A DNA stretch of 64,000 nt from Pararhodobacter marinus (GTDB taxonomy: Bacteria; Pseudomonadota; Alphaproteobacteria; Rhodobacterales; Rhodobacteraceae): positions 186,001 through 250,000 of the forward strand of contig NZ_QEYD01000007.1 of the NCBI RefSeq assembly GCF_003122215.1. Reading direction: 5' to 3'. Shown piece by piece: positions 55,691 through 62,045 of this stretch (position 1 is the stretch's first letter; the number at the start of each line of letters is the position of its first letter). The position numbers were made by a program, and so were the translations under genes. A model generated the notes under the pieces. The model ran no database searches, was not told the DNA's origin, and saw only the letters and a list, made by a program, of their open reading frames with translations.

Positions 55691-56431
55691 TCAAGGGGCG
55701 ATCCAGCCGGTGCGCAGGGCCGACGCCCATTCGCCCCGCTCCGCCGATCCCGCCCGGGCCACCATCGCCGCGCTGTCGTAGCGGACGCGGCGAAACAGGA
55801 CATCCCAGCCGCCCGCGCCCGGCTCCAGCAGCGCGTAGCTCGCCTCGGGGAAACCCGATTCCACCCGGTGCGGCACGGGGTCTTCATCGACATAAGCCGG
55901 GCAGCCGACCGAGCCGGGATTGACCACCTGTCGCCCGTCGGCCAGCCGCAGCGCACGCGGCAGGTGCGAATGCGCGCACAAGATCAGCCCGGCCTCGATC
56001 CCCGACAGCAACCGCGCGATCGTCCCGCCGTCACGCTGCGCCACCGCGCCATCCCCGGTGATACGCTCGCACAGATAGGTCTCGTCGCTGGCGGGCGTCC
56101 CGTGGCAGCAGAAGACGCCGTCGAAACGCAGCACCGGCGGCAACGTGGCCAGCCAGTCCAGCGCCGCGCCCGGCAGCGCGTCATGCGCCGCGCCATCCGA
56201 GGGCCCCATCGCCGCGCGCGGCTGATCCAGCAGGTAGCGGTCGTGATTGCCGCGCAGGCACAGCGCGTCCAGCCCCTCAAGCTGCGCCCAAGTGCCGGCG
56301 GCATCCAGCGGCCCGCTGAAATGATCGCCCAGGATCACCAGCCGCTCCGCGCCCCGCGCCCGCGCATCCGCCAGCACCGCCGCCAGCGCATCGGCATTGC
56401 CGTGAATATCCGCAAGCGCGGCGAGTTTCAT
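55691..56431 (-). CDS. Metallophosphoesterase (YfcE-like)
   Basis: A 246-residue calcineurin-like phosphoesterase. The metal-binding motifs are present in order: ALADIHGN, ILGDHF, LRGNHDRY, FCCHGTP and ILCAHSHLP. Substrates of this group are small phosphodiesters or nucleotides, not specified here. The ATG overlaps the dgcA stop by four bases (ATGA), so translation is coupled. Its role in a D-amino-acid unit is not clear. Confidence 0.88.
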   Translation of the reverse strand: MKLAALADIHGNADALAAVLADARARGAERLVILGDHFSGPLDAAGTWAQLEGLDALCLRGNHDRYLLDQPRAAMGPSDGAAHDALPGAALDWLATLPPVLRFDGVFCCHGTPASDETYLCERITGDGAVAQRDGGTIARLLSGIEAGLILCAHSHLPRALRLADGRQVVNPGSVGCPAYVDEDPVPHRVESGFPEASYALLEPGAGGWDVLFRRVRYDSAAMVARAGSAERGEWASALRTGWIAP

Positions 56432-57390
56432 CCCCAGAGCCCCGGCTCGGACGGATGCACGCCCTGCTCGTCGAAGGTCAGCGGCGTCTCGCGGTCCTCG
56501 GCCAGCAGCAAGGGCCCGTCAAGATCCGTCACCTCCGCCCCCTGCGCCACCAGAACGGCGGGCGCCATGGCCAGCGAGGTCCCCACCATGCAGCCCACCA
56601 TCACCCGGTAGCCTTCGGCCCGGGCCGCATCGCGCAAAGCCAGCGCCTCGGTCAGCCCGCCGGTCTTGTCGAGCTTGATGTTCACCATGTCGTACTTGCC
56701 CTTCAGCCCCGGCAGCGACGCCCGGTCATGGCAGCTTTCATCGGCGCAGACCGGCAGCGGCCGCTCGATCCCGGCCAGAAGATCGTCCTCGCCCGCGGGC
56801 AAAGGCTGCTCGACCATCGCCACGCCCAGCCGCAGCAGATGTGGCGCCAGGTCGGAATAGACCTCGGCGGTCCAACCCTCGTTCGCATCGACGACGATCC
56901 GCGCCTCGGGCGCGCCCCGCCGCACCGCTTCCAGCCGCGCCATGTCGTCGGGCGTGCCCAGCTTGATCTTCAGCACCGGGCGATGCGCATGACGCGCCGC
57001 CGCCGCCTGCATCTTCTCGGGCGTGTCCAGCGACAGGGTGAAACAGGTGATCTCGGGTCCCGGACGGCTCAGCCCGGCCAGCTCCCAGACCCGCTTGCCC
57101 GCGCGCTTGGCTTCCAGGTCCCACAACGCGCAATCGACGGCATTGCGGGCGGCCCCGGCGGGCAGCGCCTCCTGCAACTCGGCGCGCCCGATCCCCTCGG
57201 GCAGCGCCCGGATTTCCTCGGCCACGCTGTCGAGCGTCTCGTCATAGCGCGCATAGGGCACGCATTCGCCCCAGCCCACCAGCCCGTCCCGCTCGACGCG
57301 CACGGTCAGCACTTTCGCCTCGCTGCGCGACCCGCGCGAGATGGTGAACACTTCCGCCAGTCGAAAGCTCTCGGCCTCAACGCTGATCAT
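56428..57390 (-). CDS. dgcA: N-acetyl-D-glutamate racemase DgcA (enolase superfamily)
   Basis: A 320-residue member of the dipeptide epimerase group of the enolase superfamily. VLKIKLG gives the catalytic KxK lysine pair, and metal ligands lie in IVVDANEGW and in the Glu of VEQPLP and the Asp of VCADESC. NIKLDKTGGLTEAL holds the second catalytic lysine. In marine bacteria DgcA racemises N-acetyl-D-glutamate after DgcN acetylates D-glutamate, and dgcN is its neighbour here. An older label would be L-Ala-D/L-Glu epimerase. The ATG at 57390 follows GAGGGTGAC. Confidence 0.87.
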   Translation of the reverse strand: MISVEAESFRLAEVFTISRGSRSEAKVLTVRVERDGLVGWGECVPYARYDETLDSVAEEIRALPEGIGRAELQEALPAGAARNAVDCALWDLEAKRAGKRVWELAGLSRPGPEITCFTLSLDTPEKMQAAAARHAHRPVLKIKLGTPDDMARLEAVRRGAPEARIVVDANEGWTAEVYSDLAPHLLRLGVAMVEQPLPAGEDDLLAGIERPLPVCADESCHDRASLPGLKGKYDMVNIKLDKTGGLTEALALRDAARAEGYRVMVGCMVGTSLAMAPAVLVAQGAEVTDLDGPLLLAEDRETPLTFDEQGVHPSEPGLWG

Positions 57391-57392
57391 GT

Positions 57393-57555
57393 CACCCTCA
57401 TCTTTTTTCCAGAAATATCCACGGGGTTTCCAAAGGGGGGCGTGCCCCCCTTTGGCGCAGGGAGCGCGAGGGGGCGCGTGCCCCCTCGCCTCACTCATAG
57501 CACGGGGACGCGAAGCCCCCCTCGCCTCTCTCACCGGAAGGGGGCGCGAAGCCCC
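57393..57555 (-). repeat. Intergenic repeat: TATTT core plus three GC hairpins (locus 4)
   Basis: On the minus strand the core reads CCCCGTGGATATTT then CTGGAAAAAAGATGAGGG (complement of 57393-57426). It is followed by CCAAAGGGGGG CGTG CCCCCCTTTGG (57430-57455, perfect), GCGAGGGGGC GCGT GCCCCCTCGC (57466-57489, perfect) and a weaker third hairpin near 57515-57555. It lies inside the dgcN-dgcA gap of 190 bases. Confidence 0.72.
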
Positions 57556-57580
57556 TCGCCACGCCTTCAGAAGACCCGGC

Positions 57581-58582
57581 TCACACCGCTTCCAGCGCAT
57601 CGACCAGCTTGGCCGCGCCATAGCGGAACGGATCGGTCGCCGGCAGCCCGGTCTCGGACTCGACCTTGGCCAGATAGACCTTTGCCTCGTCGTCGCTCAT
57701 GTGCTGGGTGTTGACCGAAACCCCCACCGCCACGCAGGCCGGGTTCGCCACGCGGGCCAGCGCCAGCGCGGTGTCGCGCACCGTGGTGATCGCGGGCAGC
57801 TGATAGCCCGGCAGGCCGCGCATATGGCTGCGGGTCGGCTCGTGGCAGATGATCAGCGCGTCGGGCTGGCCGCCATGGATCAGCGCCAGCGTCACGCCCG
57901 AATAGCTGACATGGAACAACGAGCCCTGACCCTCGATCAGGTCCCAGTGATCGGCGTCGTTGTCGGGCGTCAGGTACTCGATGGACCCCGCCATGAAATC
58001 GGCGATCACGGCATCGAGCGGCACGCCCTCGCCGGTGATCAGGATCCCGGTCTGGCCGGTCGCCCGGAACGAGGCCTTCATGCCCCGCTCGCGCATTTCC
58101 TTCTCCATGCACAGGGCCGTGTACATCTTCCCGACCGAGCAATCGGTGCCCACGGCCAGACAGCGCTTGCCGGTCCGCTTCTCGCCATTGGCGATGGGAT
58201 ACTTGACCGAGGGAATGCGCACATCATGCAGCGTGCGGCCGGTCGCCTTGGCGACGGCGGCAAGGTCTTCCTCGTCGCGCAGCAGGTTGTGCAGCCCCGA
58301 GGCCAGGTCGAACCCTTCCTCCAGCGCCTGGATCAGCACTTTTTTCCATGTCTGGCTGATGACCCCGCCGCGATTCGCGACGCCGATCACCACAGTCTTC
58401 ACGCCCGCCGCCTTGGCTTCGGCCAGCGTCATGTCGGGCAGGCCCATATCGGCCTTGCAGCCTTCCAGCCGGAACTGGCCCACGGCGTATTCCGGGCGCC
58501 AGTCCTTGATGCCCTGGGCGACCTTGGCGGCCAGCATGTCGGGCGCATCGCCCAGGAAGAGCAGGTAAGGGGTTTCGATCAT
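57581..58582 (-). CDS. dgcN: D-glutamate N-acetyltransferase DgcN (DUF1611)
   Basis: A 333-residue protein of the DUF1611 family. MIETPYLLFLGDAPDMLAAKVAQGI opens the protein and GTDCSVGKMYTALCMEKEM is a P-loop-like segment conserved in the family. LIEGQGSLFHVSYSGVTLALIHGGQPDALI and HEPTRSHMRGLPGYQLP follow. In the described pathway DgcN acetylates D-glutamate, which DgcA then racemises. The ATG at 58582 is chosen from family length; the frame is open to 58714. The gene order dgcN-dgcA supports the name. Confidence 0.86.
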   Translation of the reverse strand: MIETPYLLFLGDAPDMLAAKVAQGIKDWRPEYAVGQFRLEGCKADMGLPDMTLAEAKAAGVKTVVIGVANRGGVISQTWKKVLIQALEEGFDLASGLHNLLRDEEDLAAVAKATGRTLHDVRIPSVKYPIANGEKRTGKRCLAVGTDCSVGKMYTALCMEKEMRERGMKASFRATGQTGILITGEGVPLDAVIADFMAGSIEYLTPDNDADHWDLIEGQGSLFHVSYSGVTLALIHGGQPDALIICHEPTRSHMRGLPGYQLPAITTVRDTALALARVANPACVAVGVSVNTQHMSDDEAKVYLAKVESETGLPATDPFRYGAAKLVDALEAV

Positions 58583-58929
58583 CGCAGGCTCCAATTCAGG
58601 TTCTGACCAGCATGCAACGGGATACGGTAAATGTCCTTGATATTTCGGACAGGCCGGGCCCGAACTATCGAAGATTCTTCTGACCATTGACGAAATCGCG
58701 ATAGTTTCTTCCACAGCTTCGCCCGAGACCCGCCGATTTCGCGCGGCCTGCGCCGGATTCTCTGGCGCGGCCTGCTCCCCCGGGGCAGCTCTCGGCGCGC
58801 CGGTTTTCGCGCCGGATTTCGACGCCTTTGCCCGGATTTTTCGCAGTTGCAGAAAACACCTTGCGCAGCGCAGCGCAACATAATAACCACAGGGACAAGA
58901 AATTCGAAACTTCCTATCGCGAGGCCCGA
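58583..58929. promoter_or_regulatory. 347-base divergent gap with two dyads upstream of mcl1
   Basis: A dyad TTTTTCGCAGTTGCAGAAAA (58837-58856) lies beside TTGCGC-AGCGCA-GCGCAA (58861-58878), about 50-90 bases upstream of the mcl1 start. The TTGC/GCAA half-sites resemble those of short-chain acyl-CoA-responsive regulators of the ScfR/PccR type. No coding frame is convincing in the rest. Confidence 0.4.
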
Positions 58930-59889
58930 ATGTCCTTCCGTATCCAGCCCGCTTCTCCGGCCCGTCCGAACCGCTGCCAGCTTTTCGGCCCCGGCTCGCG
59001 CACCGCGCTGTTCGAGAAGATGGCGGCCTCGGCGGCGGATGTGATCAATCTCGATCTCGAAGACAGCGTCGCGCCCTCGGACAAGGACACCGCCCGCGCC
59101 AACATCATCCAGGCCACGCACGAGGTGGACTGGAACACCAAGTATCTGTCGGTGCGCATCAACGGTCTCGACACGCCGTACTGGTACCGGGATGTCGTCG
59201 ATCTGCTCGAACAGGCCTCGGACCGGCTGGATCAGATCATGATCCCGAAAGTGGGCTGTGCGGCAGATATCTACGCCGTCGACGCGCTGGTCACGGCGAT
59301 CGAACGCGCCAAGGGCCGCACCAAGCCCATCAGTTTCGAGGTCATCATCGAAAGCGCCGCCGGCATCGCCCATGCCGAGGAAATCGCCGCCGCCTCGCCG
59401 CGCCTGCAGGCGATGAGCCTGGGCGCCGCCGATTTCGCGGCCTCGATGGGAATGCAGACCACCGGCATCGGCGGCACGCAGGAAAACTACTACATGCTGC
59501 ATGGCGGCGCGTCCTATTGGTCGGATCCGTGGCACTGGGCGCAGGCCAAGATCGTCGCCGCCTGCCGCACCCATGGCGTGCTGCCCGTTGATGGCCCGTT
59601 CGGCGATTTTTCCGACGATGACGGCTTCCGCGCGCAGGCGCGCCGCTCGGCCACGCTGGGCATGGTCGGCAAATGGGCGATCCACCCCAAGCAGGTCGCG
59701 CTCGCCAACGAGGTCTTCACCCCCTCGGACGAATCCGTCGCCGATGCCCGTGCCATCCTGAGCGCGATGGAAGAGGCCAAGGCCAACGGTCAGGGCGCCA
59801 CGACCTACAAGGGCAAGCTGATCGACATCGCCTCGATGAAACAGGCGGAAGTCATCGTCAAACAGGCCGAGCTGATCGCCCGGACGTAA
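58930..59889 (+). CDS. mcl1: L-malyl-CoA/beta-methylmalyl-CoA lyase
   Basis: A 319-residue TIM-barrel lyase of the CitE-like family that cleaves L-malyl-CoA and beta-methylmalyl-CoA in the ethylmalonyl-CoA pathway or the serine cycle. MSFRIQPASPARPNRCQLFGPGS is the characteristic start, VINLDLEDSVAPSDK carries metal-binding acids, and FEVIIESAAGIAHAEEI and SLGAADFAASMG the remaining active site. Length and start match Rhodobacter Mcl1. GAGGCCCGA precedes the ATG at 58930. It is alone in its transcription unit and has a terminator behind it. Confidence 0.93.
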   Translation: MSFRIQPASPARPNRCQLFGPGSRTALFEKMAASAADVINLDLEDSVAPSDKDTARANIIQATHEVDWNTKYLSVRINGLDTPYWYRDVVDLLEQASDRLDQIMIPKVGCAADIYAVDALVTAIERAKGRTKPISFEVIIESAAGIAHAEEIAAASPRLQAMSLGAADFAASMGMQTTGIGGTQENYYMLHGGASYWSDPWHWAQAKIVAACRTHGVLPVDGPFGDFSDDDGFRAQARRSATLGMVGKWAIHPKQVALANEVFTPSDESVADARAILSAMEEAKANGQGATTYKGKLIDIASMKQAEVIVKQAELIART

Positions 59890-59936
59890 ACCCGGCCCGG
59901 CGACCGGGGAGGGTCAGCCGGGCATTGGGGAGGAGA

Positions 59937-59972
59937 GCGCGCGTCGGGGCAACCCGGCGCGCGCCGTCGTTT
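59937..59972 (+). terminator. Intrinsic terminator after mcl1
   Basis: A 12-base stem with one mismatch (59937-59948 and 59953-59964: GCGCGCGTCGGG / CCCGGCGCGCGC) and a GCAA tetraloop, followed by CGTCGTTTC. The tail is weak. Confidence 0.65.
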
Positions 59973-60066
59973 CGGGCCTTGTTGTCTGGCAACGGGGACA
60001 GATCGGATAAAGGATCTCTCAGCCCCTGATCGGCTCAAGTATCGCGACGAAAAGGTCGAAAGAGTC

Positions 60067-60468
60067 TTAGCGCGCATGCCATGTCAGGGCCTGCCGGATC
60101 AGGAAGCCCAGCGCCGCCTCGTCCAGCGTCTCTCCCTGCCGGAACAGTACCGCGCGCGTGCCCTCGACCCGATGCCCGGCACCGGGACCTTGCAGGAACC
60201 CGGCGATCAGCGGTGTCTGGCAATGGACATAAAGCGCGAAATCCGCCCGGTCCCGCATCGCCTTCGACGGCACACCGATACGCAGGCTCGCGCCCTTCGC
60301 GGCCAGAAAAGCGGGCTGGCCCCAGCGCAGCCCCTCGTCCAGCGCGACACCCTCTTGCGCCGCCACCCGGTGGATCAGCGCCCGCAGCGCCCGCAACCCG
60401 GCGCGCGCCGGCTCCGGTGCGGCCTCGATCGCGACGCCAACGGCATCGGTCCCGCCGCGCTTACCCAT
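60067..60468 (-). CDS. DUF1801 domain protein
   Basis: A 133-residue soluble protein with the DUF1801/YdhG core: DEGLRWGQPAFLAAKGASLRIGVPSK, then DFALYVHCQT. The family is of unknown function and is often linked to GyrI-like proteins. Here it overlaps the end of a GyrI-like gene by eight bases and is the last gene of a three-gene unit. The ATG at 60468 is preferred to a GTG at 60474. Confidence 0.8.
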   Translation of the reverse strand: MGKRGGTDAVGVAIEAAPEPARAGLRALRALIHRVAAQEGVALDEGLRWGQPAFLAAKGASLRIGVPSKAMRDRADFALYVHCQTPLIAGFLQGPGAGHRVEGTRAVLFRQGETLDEAALGFLIRQALTWHAR

Positions 60469-61069
60469 GGGCACGGACAGGCTGGCGCAGGATGGTCTTC
60501 AGCTTGTCGGGCGCCGAGCGGTTCGGGTCCGACAGGTAGATTTCGTGATGCGGCCCGCTCAACGCCATGCCCTGCGCCGCGGCCTCGTCATGGATGCGCG
60601 CGATCAGCGGCCCCTCTTCGGCATAGGGTCCGACATGCAGGGCCTGCAGGCACGTCCCCTCGGCGTATTCCTGCAACGCGACCCGTGGCAGCGCCTCCGC
60701 GACGTCGGGCTTGTCCGTGCGCCGCTTCGCCAGCGCCGCCGCGCGCAAGGTTTCGAACGCTTCCGGGTCCAGCCACCCCGGCGCGCGGATCATCATCCGC
60801 CAGCGCCAGCTTTCGCGCGCACCGCCGGGCTGGAAGACCTGCATGTCGTCGGCCCACCACAACCCTTCCAGCGGCCCGACCTTGTCCTCATGGCCCTGCG
60901 CCTTGCCCGCGAAACGCGCGCCATAGGCCAGCGCGTAAAGCGCCCCCACCGAGGCCGCGTAACCCGCGCTTTCGGGGGCGCCCTGCCCCTCGATGGCGAA
61001 GAACCGCAGCGCGGGGACCTCGACACGGTCGATCCGCCCCGCCTTGCCGCTCAGAAGCGGATCCTTCAT
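60461..61069 (-). CDS. GyrI-like small-molecule-binding protein
   Basis: A 202-residue stand-alone GyrI-like domain protein. VPALRFFAIEGQGAPESAGYAASVGALYALAY opens the fold and ALHVGPYAEEGPLIARIHDE is the conserved second half, with HHEIYLSDPNRS near the end. GyrI-like proteins bind or hydrolyse small molecules; the ligand is unknown. Its ATG overlaps the stop of the AraC/GyrI gene by four bases. Confidence 0.86.
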   Translation of the reverse strand: MKDPLLSGKAGRIDRVEVPALRFFAIEGQGAPESAGYAASVGALYALAYGARFAGKAQGHEDKVGPLEGLWWADDMQVFQPGGARESWRWRMMIRAPGWLDPEAFETLRAAALAKRRTDKPDVAEALPRVALQEYAEGTCLQALHVGPYAEEGPLIARIHDEAAAQGMALSGPHHEIYLSDPNRSAPDKLKTILRQPVRAHG

Positions 61070-61911
61070 GCCTCATCCTCCAGCGGAACGAAAATCAGCG
61101 TCTCCAGCGCATCGGGCGCGGTGTCCATGGGCGAATTCAGATACAATTCCCAGCTTGGCGCATCGCGCAAGGCCGCGCCACTCTGTGCCAGCCAGCCCCC
61201 GAACAGCCAGTCATAGGCCGCGCCCAGACCGGTATAGGGGCCGGTGAACGCCATGACCGCATGGCGCCCGCCCGCAATCTGCAGACGCTGCAACGGCTCG
61301 GGACAGGCGACATCCGCCGGCACCGCGATCGCGGCGAAGGAACGCAGATCCGCCTCGGGCGTGACCGCAGGGTCATCGTAATAGACCGCCGCCATCCCGC
61401 GCGAATGCCGCCACAGATCCCGCGCCGCCAGCTCCGCGCCCAGGACGGCATAAGTGCGGTTGATCCCGTGATAGGCGCCCCGATGCGGCAGACCGATCAG
61501 CCACCGGGGCTCTTCGTTGCGAATCTCGACCGGAAACATGGCCTGTCCTCCTTTCTGTTTCTCCAGAGCCGCCGGCAAAGCCAGTCCGCGCGCCCTGAAC
61601 CGGGCCGGTGTCACGCCATAGGCCGCGCGGAACGCCCGCGAGAATCCGGCCGCCGAGGGATAGCCATGCGCGCGCCCGATCGCCGCCACCGGCGCATCCT
61701 CGCGCACCAGCGCATGCGCCGCGCCGTTAAGCCGGATGCGGCGCAAGGCCCCCGCCAGCGTCTCGCCGGTCATTGCCGCGAAGACGCGGTGAAAGTGGAA
61801 CCGCGACAGCGCGGCCAGTTCGGCCATCTCGTCGAGCGAATAGCTGCGGGCCGGATCGTCGTGGATCGCGGCATAGACCCGCTTCAGCCGTTCCCGGTAA
61901 TTCACCGCCAT
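61066..61911 (-). CDS. AraC-family regulator with C-terminal GyrI-like domain
   Basis: A 281-residue regulator. The AraC double helix-turn-helix is at the N-terminus (residues about 8-108: YSLDEMAELAALSRFHFHRVFAAMTGETLA and HGYPSAAGFSRAFRAAYGVTP). The GyrI-like ligand domain is at the C-terminus (residues about 120-281, including GPYTGLGAAYDWLFGGWL and EADLRSFAAIAVPADV). This layout is shared with SoxS/Rob-like drug-responsive regulators. It leads the GyrI and DUF1801 unit, and is divergent from the helicase gene. Confidence 0.88.
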   Translation of the reverse strand: MAVNYRERLKRVYAAIHDDPARSYSLDEMAELAALSRFHFHRVFAAMTGETLAGALRRIRLNGAAHALVREDAPVAAIGRAHGYPSAAGFSRAFRAAYGVTPARFRARGLALPAALEKQKGGQAMFPVEIRNEEPRWLIGLPHRGAYHGINRTYAVLGAELAARDLWRHSRGMAAVYYDDPAVTPEADLRSFAAIAVPADVACPEPLQRLQIAGGRHAVMAFTGPYTGLGAAYDWLFGGWLAQSGAALRDAPSWELYLNSPMDTAPDALETLIFVPLEDEA

Positions 61912-61966
61912 CGTCCCCTGCCTTTCCGTCCGGACCCTGCCCGCCCCTTATTTGCATGGCCGGAAT

Positions 61967-61996
61967 TTGCCTGTCTTGCTATTCTTACCCTATACA
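61967..61996 (+). promoter_or_regulatory. Candidate sigma-70 promoter of the DEAD-box helicase gene
   Basis: TTGCCT (61967-61972), an 18-base spacer and TATACA (61991-61996) lie about 50 bases upstream of the helicase ATG. Confidence 0.5.
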
Positions 61997-62045
61997 GCGG
62001 CGTCCTTGGGGCGTATTGGGGCGCCTTCATCCAAAAGGACCTGCC

